Both the position numbers and the translations under genes were made by a program. From contig NC_060106.1 of assembly GCF_021155765.1 (NCBI RefSeq), forward strand, positions 3,851,501-3,915,500: a stretch of 64,000 bases of DNA, read 5' to 3'. This document shows, one piece after another, positions 1-10,234 of the stretch (position 1 is the stretch's first letter; each line of letters begins with the position of its first letter). The stretch is from Diprion similis (Eukaryota > Arthropoda > Insecta > Hymenoptera > Diprionidae). The notes below the pieces were generated by a model. It saw only the letters and a list, made by a program, of their open reading frames with translations. It had not been told where the DNA came from and searched no databases.

Positions 1-555
1 ATATCAATCTCCTCGCATCTCGCACAGGCCGCGCTGAGGGCAGCTTCGTTCTCCGCTGTATCCATCAGCATTGATCTTAATTCTACCGGATGAAAAACTC
101 GATGCAATTCTTTCCACATTGTATTTTTCTTCATTCTCTACCCCATATCGGATATCCGGTTATTTAAATTCCACAATGATTAAAACCTACACCACTCATA
201 GCACAAACACCGTTTCAAACTTACCTGTGCGCTCCTCAAACTCGGCCATCAACCCACGAATAATCGCGAAACGGGAGGCACCCCGCCTACGGATCACCCG
301 CACGGCCGCACTGAGACACTCAAAATTATTGTGCGACCGTGCCCCGCAGACCGCCAGGAGGTGCCTCAATTGCCGAAGCAATTCCGCCGGTGTCATCCGG
401 AACAACACCTCCCGACGGAAAACGGGACGCACGCGTCGAAGAACACCGTTGCTCTTGCGGGCTAAACTAGCCGCCTTCGCCACAGCGTACCGTAGCTCTG
501 AGATTTTACACATTTCGAAATATAGGGTTCTATTTTTCAGCAAAGCGATTTTCAA
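1..555 (-). CDS. Partial two-exon gene of unknown function, running off the left edge
   Basis: I do not recognise this protein. The first exon (555 to 225) encodes about 110 residues rich in Arg, Ala and Leu. It ends at a strong donor (CACAG/GTAAGT). A possible acceptor (CCGGTAG) at 87-83 restores the reading frame exactly: the exon 1 leftover G plus AA gives Glu, and the frame then stays open to the window edge (82 to 1). The second exon is rich in Ala, Cys and Glu. Base composition is more GC-rich than in the host genes to the right, as it is for the ORFs at 2.4-3.6 kb. The polypyrimidine tract before the acceptor is weak, so the splice is plausible but not certain. Without it, exon 1 alone would encode 119 residues to a stop near 196. 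No signal peptide or membrane segment is seen. Confidence 0.4.
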
Positions 556-1070
556 ACTGCGAAGATCTCCGAGCGCACAACTATTTATAAATTCAGTAGG
601 TCGGGCTTTGTTTAGACCAAATGCTAATACAATACGCTAACCCACCGCTCCTTAAGTGTATGAAATTTTACTATGACCCGCTAACGTAAACCCTCCGCGG
701 CAGCTAGTGCCGAAGCACCCGTAGATGGGCTGAAAAATAAACCAAAGCCACGTCGACCAAGATATCAGTCCTCTGCCCAATACAGACTACATGTCAGCGT
801 CGGAGGATCCATCGCTAGACTACAAAATCAGAATATGTCACACAAATACAGGACGTACAGTACAAGCGCTAGCATCCAATCCTTCGTAGTATCATCTACC
901 TGCGATTTTTGGTTGCAAGAGAGTACGTTAATTTTACGGGAACGTTGACAAACACGCAATAAGATTCCCTCAGCATCCTTTCGCTGCCCCGCAGTTATAT
1001 CAAACGCTGACCCTTTCAGGTGTAGGGGGTGAAGCGAGAACCGGCCTATTCACTGTAACATCCTATGAAT
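556..1070. other. Non-coding stretch left of the tandem repeats
   Basis: No ORF of useful length, RNA gene or repeat family was recognised here. It lies between the divergent minus-strand gene and the 307-bp repeats, so it may hold the promoter of the minus-strand gene. No clear TATA box was assigned. Confidence 0.4.
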
Positions 1071-1074
1071 GATA

Positions 1075-2050
1075 CGATATCGAAATGGGTCAATCGGTGA
1101 GATCCCTTCGCTGTTCTCTAAGGCATAACAATCAACATACCGTAAGGGTGTACCACGGAAAGTGGGGTCCAGCCTGTCCTCCGGCGCAAGGCCCAAACAT
1201 TACTCACATAACATGAACCATACTGTATACACCCGCAACCCTTCTCATCATCTTTCTTCTCTTATAACGGCTACATATACTTCCCTCGATAGACGGTAAC
1301 TACCTGCACCACCCTCCGTAACGGGCACGAGATATAAACCTATTGCAGCTTTGTCCGTTGAAGATCGTAGAATCATCTTGCGACATTGAAATGAGACAGC
1401 CGGTGAAATCCTTTCGCTGTTCTCTAAGTCAAAGCAATCAGCATACCGCAAGGGTGTACCACGGAAAAGCGGGGACCAGTCTGCCCTCCGTCACAAGGCC
1501 CAAACATTACTTACATAACATGAACCATACTGTATACACCCGCAACCCTTTTCATTATTTTTCTTCTCTTGTAACGGCTACATATACTTCCCTCGATATA
1601 CGGCAACTACCTACGCCATCCTCCGTAACGGATACGAAATATAAACCTATTGCAGCTTTGTCCGTTGAAGATCGTAAACTCATCTTGCGACATCGAAATG
1701 AGGCAGCCGGTGAAATTCCTTCGCTGTTCTCTAAGTCATAACAATCAACATACCGTAAGGGTGTACCACGGAATAGCGGGGACCAACCTGCCCTCCGTAA
1801 CAAGGCCCAAACATTACTCACATAACATGAACCATGCTGTATACACCCGCAACCCTTTTCATCATCTTTCTTCTCTTGTAATGACTACATATACTTCCCT
1901 CGATAGACGACAATTATTTGCACCGCCCTCCGTAACGGACACGAGACATAAACCTATTTCAGCTTTGACCGCTGGAGATCGTAGACTCATCTTGCGACAT
2001 CGAGATGAGACCCCGGAGAGGTCACTTTTAGCATACCGTAAGGGCGTGTG
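1075..2050 (+). repeat. About 3.2 copies of a 307-bp tandem repeat carrying a TATA-like motif
   Basis: The motif GAGATATAAACC and its variants recur at 1329, 1636 and 1943, exactly 307 bp apart. The surrounding sequence repeats with only scattered substitutions: the segment from ATAACATGAACCATACTG through the CTCCGTAACGG box to AATGAGACAGCCGGTGAAAT. The final copy breaks off near 2020, but the motif appears once more at about 2176 as GAGATATAAACAATGG, roughly 200 bp before the ORF at 2380. Long ORFs on both strands inside the array simply follow the repeat and are not supported as genes. Known parallels are repeated promoter or replication-origin modules in DNA viruses and mobile elements; that role is inference here. 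Confidence 0.85.
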
Positions 2051-2173
2051 GCCACACTATACACACATCTTGCTTTCTTATAATATCTATGTATATCAAC
2101 TCGGTCACTTTTAATGTCTGCGTATTCTACCCCTTGATAAATTGCATCCGTTTTACTCCCCTCGTGAAAACGG

Positions 2174-2190
2174 AAACGAGATATAAACAA
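2174..2190 (+). promoter_or_regulatory. TATA-like box, candidate promoter of the 2.4-3.6 kb ORFs
   Basis: GAGATATAAAC is the same motif that recurs in each 307-bp repeat. Here it stands outside the array, as the last copy before the first ORF. It is about 200 bp upstream of the ATG at 2380, which would leave a leader of about 170 nt. Start-site data are not available, so this is an inference from position and repetition. Confidence 0.35.
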
Positions 2191-2379
2191 TGGCATGTGT
2201 TAAATACAGTCTGGTGGGGATCCCCTGCATGATCCAAGACATTAGATTCCTGTTAACTCTTTTCAGTTGCGTTACCAAGAGCGTTTAGCAGGGGCGGGTG
2301 AATCACACCCTTTGTAATCAACCCAGACGCGGGGGTGTGTCAGTCTTGCGACAACTACGAAAGAATCCTCACGTGAACT

Positions 2380-2871
2380 ATGGCTACATCAAGATCTTCT
2401 GCACCAATGGGAAACGCGAATAAAATTTATAAAACCTTCACGAGGGCTTTAAAGAAGTCTGAGAAAAATCTTGTGCTGTCGACAACATACGGTCTGAATA
2501 ATTCCTTTACGAAGAAAATAGTCATCGGACTCGGGTTACGGTTCGACGATCAGTTTGAGCCGGTCATCAAACTAGTCAACAACTCATCTGGGGGTGTGGG
2601 ATTGTCACCTTCGTCCTGGTCGAGACTGGCGGATGAGCTGGACAACATTACTGAATACTTCGACATAGAAGGATACACCGATGCACAATGGTACTTTAAT
2701 CGAATTGAGCTTGGTAACTGCAATATCGAATTGTCAACGGCACATGGCGAGCGAGCGATCAGATTCGAAGTACCTACTGATGCCGAAGTGACTGATCCAG
2801 AGGAAAAGGAAAGATTCACCACAGGCACCGGAACCCAGGACGAGAACTTCCAGTCACCCGCGAAACGCTAG
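2380..2871 (+). CDS. Intronless 163-residue protein of unknown function, possibly PC4-like fold
   Basis: A complete ORF from ATG to TAG with a charged N-terminus and an acidic tail (residues about 135-150, ending in a polar, Thr/Gln-rich stretch). Residues about 50-90 alternate hydrophobic strand-like segments with a Gly-Gly turn (SSGGVGLSPSSW), followed by an amphipathic helix. This pattern loosely recalls the PC4/Sub1 single-strand DNA-binding fold (strands, a Gly loop, then a W-containing helix). I rate that resemblance as weak. It is the first of four co-oriented ORFs with short spacers (24 bp to the next) and lies downstream of the TATA-bearing repeat array. GC-rich codon use sets it apart from the host genes. 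It could be virus-derived or belong to a large mobile element. Confidence 0.5.
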   Translation: MATSRSSAPMGNANKIYKTFTRALKKSEKNLVLSTTYGLNNSFTKKIVIGLGLRFDDQFEPVIKLVNNSSGGVGLSPSSWSRLADELDNITEYFDIEGYTDAQWYFNRIELGNCNIELSTAHGERAIRFEVPTDAEVTDPEEKERFTTGTGTQDENFQSPAKR

Positions 2872-2895
2872 AAACCGTATTAACCCACCATAGTT

Positions 2896-3051
2896 ATGCA
2901 GAAATCCACCTTCAACGGTTTGAAAGCTATATTTGTGTGTGTCGACGAACGGTTGCAGAGGCTTCAACGTTTATGCCATTCGGTGAACGAATGTAAGAAA
3001 TTATACGTCGCGTATGTACATAGCAGAGAAAGGGAATCTGACACCCCATAA
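2896..3051 (+). CDS. Small ORF (51 residues) overlapping the next ORF
   Basis: ATG at 2896 and stop at 3049-3051. The product is basic and Cys/Val/Arg-rich, without a recognised domain. Its last 38 nt overlap the start of the ORF at 3014 in another frame. The pair may be two overlapping genes, as is common in compact viral genomes, or one ancestral gene split by a frameshift. The sequence alone does not decide this. Confidence 0.3.
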   Translation: MQKSTFNGLKAIFVCVDERLQRLQRLCHSVNECKKLYVAYVHSRERESDTP

Positions 3052-3259
3052 GGAACCGAGTCTTCATCGTATTAGGCAAATAGCGGAGAAGGAGTACGGC
3101 GCTGCTCTGGAACACATCAGATCAACAGTGAGCACTGCCTTTGCGGAGAATTACCTCAGCATTGTCCTCCTTGAAATAACGCGTCTGTTTCCATCATACC
3201 TCGCTGTTGAAATCAAGCAAGCCATCGAAACCGAGGACAAAGTCTTGGCCAACCTTTAA
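3014..3259 (+). CDS. Small helical ORF (81 residues), unknown function
   Basis: The ORF encodes a mostly alpha-helical-looking protein; residues about 17-45 and 47-75 have heptad-like hydrophobic spacing. No known motif is recognised. Its ATG lies inside the preceding 51-residue ORF. The stop is followed at once by AATAAAT (about 3259-3265), a possible poly(A) signal or simply AT-rich spacer before the next ORF 59 bp on. Base composition matches the neighbouring ORFs rather than the host genes. Confidence 0.4.
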   Translation: MYIAEKGNLTPHKEPSLHRIRQIAEKEYGAALEHIRSTVSTAFAENYLSIVLLEITRLFPSYLAVEIKQAIETEDKVLANL

Positions 3260-3318
3260 ATAAATCATTTCGTCACTACCAACAAACATCGGGATAACCC
3301 AGTGAAGACTTTTTTCCA

Positions 3319-3615
3319 ATGACGACCGAGGGCAGCGTACAACTCACAATAAATCGGGAAGAAATGGTAGGCAATGTCAGTGTTACCCTAAGAATTTTTT
3401 CGTACGAAGAGGCGCGGATCAACGCTGTTACCCACCGACAAGCGAACGCTGATGTAACTGAGTCATTGTACGCGTCCGAAGAACAACCTTATCCGTGGCT
3501 GATACTGACATTACTGGTGACGGCTATAATTATTAAAGGTATAGTGGTAATGTGGGGCGCCATAACCATGACAAATAAAAATATCTTGCTCCAGCAACAA
3601 GCAAACGTTGAGTGA
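3319..3615 (+). CDS. Small single-pass membrane protein (98 residues), unknown function
   Basis: The N-terminal two thirds is polar. One strong hydrophobic segment at about residues 57-82 (LILTLLVTAIIIKGIVVMW) looks like a transmembrane helix, followed by a short polar tail. There is no N-terminal signal peptide, so a tail-anchored or type II-like topology is likely. It is last in the co-oriented ORF cluster. Its 3' end coincides within about 10 bp with the point where homology of the minus-strand hAT relic begins, so the tail may have been altered by that insertion. No family is recognised. Confidence 0.4.
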   Translation: MTTEGSVQLTINREEMVGNVSVTLRIFSYEEARINAVTHRQANADVTESLYASEEQPYPWLILTLLVTAIIIKGIVVMWGAITMTNKNILLQQQANVE

Positions 3616-5906
3616 TAACTCTTATAGGTATAGTGTACAAGCTCGATTCCAAGATTCTCATCAAGGTCATTCTTGTAAACATCACATAATGATTTGGCCG
3701 ATAATTAATTTCTTCCGGAGTCAGATCATTGAGTTCTCTCAGAAAACCGAATCGGGAATGTATTTCTGTGTATGCGGAAATTCTTTTCGTTAATGACATA
3801 AAGAATTGGTCAATAATCGGAAGAAAACTCTGTACGCGAAATTTTTCTGATGCAGTCAACTCGACTTCTGGCGTATGCGCGTAGTCTAATGAATTCAGAC
3901 GTACGTTACCTGTGCACTTTCGTTTGTTCTCCATTACATACTGTTTATTTCCACATAGCTCTGCTCCTCGACGTTCGTACCCCGAAAGTGAATCTCTTTT
4001 AATTTCAATGAAAGATTTAAGAGATTTGAGCATTTCTATTGAGGTGTTTAGAACTATCTCAGGAGACTGTAAGCATTTGCTTGTATGATTAACTCTGAAG
4101 AGAATTTCATTCCAGAAAACGGCAAAGATACCGATATCGAGCTTGGACATTTGGTCATATAACCCGCGTGCCTTGCTATTCTCTCCTACCATTTCCAATA
4201 AAGTAGATTTAATTTGAGCATAACCACGGACTAAAAATTTAGTCGCATCTGCTCGTGATGACCAGCGAGTTGTGCTTACCCTCTTCGGAACATGTACGGG
4301 ATTTTCTGGCGTACATGCTGATCTCAAGCAACTAACGAGTGCGCTATAGCGCTCTGTCGAAGAGGTGAAAAAGACATAAATTTGTTCCAGAAAACTGAAA
4401 AAAAATTTAGCCTTGGGACAGCTATTCATTGTATCAGTTCCAACCAGATTAAGCGAGTGTCCAAAACAAGGAACCCAGCATGCTAAGTCATTCGCCTCTC
4501 GAACCAAAGCTTGAAGACCCGCAAACTTCTCGCTCACAGCCGATGAGTTGTCATATGACTGACCACGGCAATTTTTTATATTAAGATGTTTCTTATTTAA
4601 AAAATTCATCAAACCGTCAAACATATCTTTTGCTTTATGACCCTGGTTTGGCATAGAAGGCAAAAATCTCTCGACCTGATCACCATTTTCTTCTATGTAA
4701 CGAAAGATTAAAACTAATTGATCTATGTAACCCTCATCTTTTGTAGAATCAAGAGTAAACGAATAATACTGTGAATGTTTAATTCGGCGAATAATTTCAT
4801 CGAATACACGTCGAACGATCAACTGTCTAAATTCGTTGCAAATTGTCGACGAGAGGTAATTGACACGGCCTCGCCCACGGTTCGCATGATTTCCAATATG
4901 TCCTTTCAGAAAATCATCATACTCGGCAAGTAATTCGAGCAACCCAAGATAATTACCGTTGTGTGCATAACCAATAATTTCGTTGTCTCCTCGAAAAGGT
5001 AAACCACGCTCGCTAACAAAGAGAATCACGGATGCTACTCTTTTGAGTACATTCCACCAATAGTTTATTTCGTCGTCCAATTGTTGGATAAGTTCGAAAT
5101 CGATCCAGCCCGATTCTTGAGAACGCGTTTGAAAAGAAATCGTAGCTTTGAGATGAGCCGAAGACGTCTCATGCTTTATCAAACGATCGCTAGCGTTTTT
5201 CCAGTCGCAATATCCACCGTGTGAAAATTGAGTTTCAACCGTATTCAATAATTTACAAAAGAAACAGTAAAGTTTTCCATTGCCTGGCGAAAAACATAAC
5301 CATTCCCGTTTGATGGTTTCACCATTTTTGTGTTTTCATATTGTCCGGCCACGTACCAATATCACAGTCTGAAAATATTTCGTCTTCAGTTTGTAATTTG
5401 TTCACTTCTTCAGAAATCGTATCATTAACCACGTCGTCACGGTCAATATTGTTCTAAAATGTAAAACAACGGTTCAATCTTCATAAATATGTTACTTTCT
5501 ATCATTTTGTCATTTTCGAAATACTATGTTGCACTCACATGATCTTTTTTCACTGGCCCGTCCAATATTGTGGGATTATTGATAGCAGCGTCATCCTCAG
5601 CTATCTTCTAAAAAAAAAAAAATTGATTTGATCATATTTTATCAATGATTTTGATAGGCTGCTGTATGACGTTCCATTCTACTATTTTCGTGAAAAGTTG
5701 AATAATGTTTCTCGGCGTACTATTTCGTCAGGATTTTGTAAAGCCGTCGAAGTTGTTGGTCTCTTTATGACAAAATCAGTTAGCCGACGTGTTTGCGAGA
5801 GAATTTCGGACTCCCGTTTTTGTTTTTCCTTAGCATTCTTACGTTTATCAGAGCCGGCTTGATAATGACGTGGGGTTTTATGACGATCAACTTGTCTGTT
5901 GTTCAT
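3605..5906 (-). pseudogene. Decayed hAT (ZMYM1/TTF-type zinc-finger, DUF4371) transposase
   Basis: Read on the minus strand: a basic N-terminus (5906 to about 5690, with a KRKNAKEKQKRE stretch), two small acidic exons (about 5606-5540 and 5455-5340) bounded by good splice sites, then the long ORF 5248-3533. The core carries the TTF-type zinc finger (WLCFSPGNGKLYCFFCK just upstream of 5248, C-x2-C) and the DUF4371/RNase-H-like region (YYSFTLDST, then NCRGQSYDNSSAVSEKF, CFGHSLNLVG). These are diagnostic of hAT-type ZMYM1-like transposases. Two breaks are visible. The WPDN segment and the zinc finger are in different frames near 5310. Near 3700 the frame shifts just after TPEEIN: the family-like continuation (DVYKNDLDENLGIELV) is in another frame. 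The C-terminal dimerisation domain is missing because homology ends near 3605. It is a relic, not a working transposase. Confidence 0.85.
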
Positions 5907-6729
5907 TATAGAAAGTACCTTAAAAATAATTTATAAAAAATTATCGATTCATTGATATTTAATAGAGTTAAAATGTATATAGTATGTAGTATAAGTTTAA
6001 GTTCATCCATTGTATACTCTTGTATTTTTTGACGGAAAATGTTGAATTTTTAGTTATACTTACTTTCGGAATTCGATGTTCATCAGAATCAGAATCATAA
6101 ACAAATACTATAATTGATTATAGTTCACGCCGAAATAAATTATTTGCCGTGATATATCTTAATTATTTTGCAACGAAACATTGTGTGAGGTTAGTATTCT
6201 GTCACACGAGTACGGAGACAATTTTTTTATTCGTGTAAGCATTTTATGTACGACTGCCGAATAATCTATAGAGATAAGCTAATTGAAACTGATTTGTCGG
6301 TTCAGATTTCAGGCCCTTGATATTAACTTTCTTGTTGATGAAAATGAAAAACCTAAAACATATTCTTCTTACAGATAAGTCAGATACATTTAATAGATAT
6401 TAACATTCAAATACAGGTTCGATTTATAAGAATTGGTTACCCAACCTAAAGTTAATAGTTAAGGTTTAATCATAGCTATTCTTGCTATCCATCAACATAT
6501 TCTATTCATACATTTATCATCTACCTATATTGAGTTTTAAACTGCAAACCAGTCTCAGGTTTCTAGATGGAGATAATTTTATGCATTCAAACCTACGAAA
6601 TAAAATCTTATGTATGTTTTACTTACATTGCTATGCATTTATCTACCTTCAATTGAGATAACGTAAATCAAATTATGAAGAAATATGGAATCATATGGTA
6701 TTGACAATGTTCACAATATTCCCATACAG
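5907..6729. other. AT-rich sequence without recognisable gene
   Basis: No ORF, RNA gene or repeat was recognised. It probably contains the right end of the hAT relic, but I could not identify a terminal inverted repeat. Confidence 0.4.
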
Positions 6730-6988
6730 GCAATTATCTTTATGCCAAACAAGTGGCCTCACAGCTAGTTTTTCCTCCAGCTGTACAGATTATAATCTCT
6801 TAGCACATGGTACGGGGCAAGTACCAGAAAATAGTCAAATAAGTATGCTGAATCTCGGATTTCAACACAGTGATTATAATCTCCGTTACTTTCGAATGAT
6901 GCGTTTACCTTCAGTTGGCGGTTATCTTAGGGATAAGCAAGGACGAATCTACGAAGACAGACAAATTGGCATGAGCATACATGCGTAA
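6730..6988 (+). CDS. Possible last exon of an unrecognised plus-strand gene
   Basis: An acceptor-like CCCATACAG ends at 6729. It is followed by an open frame of about 85 residues with balanced composition (…DYNLLAHGTG…SVGGYLRDKQGRIYEDRQIG…) and a TAA at 6986-6988. No family is recognised. No upstream exon is found before the hAT relic, so it may be a remnant cut off by the insertion, or a chance ORF. Confidence 0.25.
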
Positions 6989-7479
6989 AGAATCTGTTCT
7001 GAATTCGTATCTTTTCCATGCCACCTTGAGGTAGATACACTAGTGCATGATTTACATATTTTTAGCTAGCTACCAGTGATCGTTCAGACGGAACTACTTC
7101 TTCCAGACATATTGTCCTTTTTGCTGATTAAAAATTATATATATATATTATAAAATGCAGCACATTGTTTTATCATTTTCTCAAATGTACATTAGTTCCT
7201 TACAGGTTTGTACACAAAAAATTGTGACCCTAGATTCAACAATAACAGCAAACAGAAGGTCTAGATGGTGTGAAATGAGAAGTAATATTTTGTAAAACAA
7301 TTTGGAACACAATACCATATTTTCAATCTACTTCGCTTGAGTCAAGTAATAGATACAAAATCAAATGTTATAAATAGCGTTATAAAGAGTCAAGTGGTTG
7401 TATAAATTTTATTCTCTAATAAGGAACGTAACAAAAGAGATATCGACTAAGTATAATCTCAGAGTTTTCACATTTCACA

Positions 7480-7485
7480 TTTATT
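7480..7485 (-). terminator. Poly(A) signal of the STN1-like gene
   Basis: AATAAA on the minus strand lies 19-24 nt after the stop codon. A second AATAAA lies at about 7413-7408. Either could serve as the polyadenylation signal. Confidence 0.4.
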
Positions 7486-7503
7486 ACAGACGATTATCAC
7501 ATT

Positions 7504-10234
7504 TTACTCAACTTTGGGCTTGACGTATCGTTGTCTGGCAACATGAGTTATCAAGCTTTTTGTCATGGCATTGTGATCTGCTTCACTTATTTTTCTCAGA
7601 TTCATTCCAAAAATAAATAATCTGCCAAGTTCTATATCATCATTAGTGAGCTTACTAACATCCTTTTGATGTCTGATATCCATGGCACAACACCCGATGA
7701 CATGTACATAGTCATATAACAAAACTTCATCATAACAGAATTCTTTGCCTCTTGCTTGAACCCACAAACTTTGAATATGCTGGAAGAAAAAAATTTTTAG
7801 CGAGAAATTTCATTTAAATTAGTTTCACTTCTCTTTCAATCAATTTCATTCATAGTGCCTCATAATGGTATAAAAACGTAGTTGTTACATTTTCAGCTTA
7901 ATTTTAGTAGTAAATATTCTGGTGCTTTACAAAATCATTTCGAATAGTATGTAGTTTTCCTCTGCAAGCTTGGAAATAACGAAAATCTAAGTTATTGCTT
8001 GTGATAGACTAAACATTCATCGAAGAATAGTATCCTTATCACAAAAAATATTCGTTGAACACTGTATCAGATCATAAATTTCATAAATAATGCAACCTAC
8101 AGTCTCATAAGAATATGGTGCACGAGGCGCAAGTCCAAATGGAGGTTTTAGCTCAAGTTTTTTCCCCCTGTTGACAGAAGACTCATCATCACTTGACTCT
8201 TGAGAATCTGTTGAATCATCTTCATTTAGTGGCTTCTTTGCACATAATACCGGAACTGCACCAGTGCTGTCATCCACTGCAATACATGCACATTAAATGA
8301 TGTGTAAGAAGTAAAGCGTATGTTATGAAAATGGAAGAAAACAAGCATCTTTATTGAATTTTGGTTATTTTATTAGGGTTAGTATACTTAATCAATACTC
8401 TAACTACCCTGAAAAGAATAAGTTATCAAGGTCGCTGTTACAGAGTACGCACTGATTTTTTAATACAAAATATGAAACCTTTGCTATTATTTTTAAGTAC
8501 ATTTTCATCTATTTCACGTATTTTCAAAATCATTCTCCGTAATAAATATACTGTCTGGTAATTAACACATAGACGCACTCGTTGCTACGTACTTGAACAA
8601 AATGATTGATGGTCATCGTATCAAATAAATTAACACAATATTATTTCAATCTATATCAACATTGATTGCATTTTACATTACTGATTTTCATTGTACATTC
8701 CCATTTTTTTCCAGGTATTCGGAATTATACAATAACAAAATTATTAACAGGTGATTGCTATAACATAAATGGCTGATCATCAAGATGCAGACGGTTATCA
8801 AAAAATTTAATTTCTCTGAAGAAAATTCAGTTTATTTCACAATCAGTATAGCTTGGCTCTGTGGACATTTTGCATTGTTGTACAGGCTAAATCTTGTAAT
8901 CAGTGTATAAATTAATGGATTTACCAGTATATGAGATGTATTTTTGCAGTTCTATCTTGTCCGTGACAATTCCAATAATTTCAATTTTATCTATCTTAAC
9001 ATCGGGCATATTTTTTGGGTGAAAATGTACATATTCTGACCCAATATAAGGTATCAGACGATATATTTCCGAAATTAGTAGAGGTAAGGATACATTTTCA
9101 TTACCTGCAATAACATTAAAGGTGAACTTTTTTGTAATATATAAGAATTGTGATCTAGAAGAAATTTTCTTTTATAATGTCAGGTTTTCTTTCAAATATG
9201 TACCCTTAATTTCGATATGTAAACATTAATGTAATTTATATATATTTTTTATCTATAATGAAAACTAAAATAGTAATAAATTCTGTTTGAACATTACCAT
9301 GTAGTTCCACAATATCCTAATGAATCATTGCATTTCCATTGCACGGTTATATCTAAATTTATGGAACCAACCAATGGCAATAGTGTTATACAAGAATCTA
9401 CCAATAAGATTACCGTTTCAGGAGCCTTGAGTATTCAATGTTTGAAAACTACATACATGTTTCGTGTTGCGACGGCAATGCATTCTGAGATATTTAAATA
9501 CTTCTATACTCTACCAAAAATGTTGGTAAAAAATGCATGGCGGTTGGTTTACTATAAAAAATGTGGGTTTCATTCTAGGAAAAAAACTATTAACTGAATT
9601 GCATTCGCACAGTAAAGGTGACTGAAAAAGGCCAAGTAGTAAAAAGTACAGAAATTTTTAAAATTTTAAACTCAACATTTGACACAATTACCTGCAATTT
9701 GCAGTTAATTGTGAAACGGGAAATGTAGAAAAAAAATGCTCTTGCCCTCTGATTCTCGGTGGGCTCAATTTCAGAGTGCTAAATATAAAAAAATCAACTC
9801 AACCTTGCAATGACGTTAAAGGTCAAATCCAAAGTCACAACTGGATAGCCAGGAAAAAATCCTACAACTTTAGTACCCAACGTTTTTTGTATGACTGGAA
9901 GTTTTCAAATTATTCAGATGTCCTGGAACTTGTAGGGCACCATGTACTGTATAACCAAACTATGGTTCACAAGTTCTGTTTCCACAGTGGAGCACAAGAA
10001 AAAGACTTTATTGTACTAAGATGTATCAGTACATAAATTATTCTTTGTACTCCGATTCGCTCTTTCTATACTGTCACAGAAACCATTACTTTTAATACAG
10101 AAGGCAGGCACGCGTAATCTGCATACTTGCGTTTCACAGTGTAAATTCTTACCAGCAAATTCATAGCCGGGCCATTCTTTGTCCGCGGATTGATATATTC
10201 GTAAAAAATCAGGATTGTGAAACCAATCAGTCAT
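7504..10234 (-). CDS. STN1: STN1-like OB-fold protein, CST telomere complex subunit
   Basis: Four exons: 10234-10153, 9104-8925, 8276-8101, 7779-7504. All junctions are GT-AG and in phase (27 codons plus 1 nt, then 180 nt, then 176 nt ending in phase 0, then 92 codons), giving 237 residues. The STN1 OB-fold signature spans exons 2 and 3: DKIEIIGIVTDKIE, then SYTVDDSTGAVPVLCAKK. The latter matches the conserved 'VDDSTG' strand of STN1, where human STN1 has YGVDDSTGVINC. A Ser/Asp-rich loop (residues about 103-120) follows, then the rest of the barrel (DEVLLYDYVHVIGCCAMD). The family acts with CTC1/TEN1 in telomere capping and C-strand fill-in. The protein is shorter than human STN1 (368) and lacks the C-terminal winged helices, as plant STN1 does. 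RPA2-type OB proteins are the main alternative. Confidence 0.7.

Noticed and set aside
1248..2114. Several ORFs on both strands across the 307-bp repeats
   Set aside because: They exist because the repeat unit lacks stops in some frames; the same peptide recurs with each copy and has no family signal.
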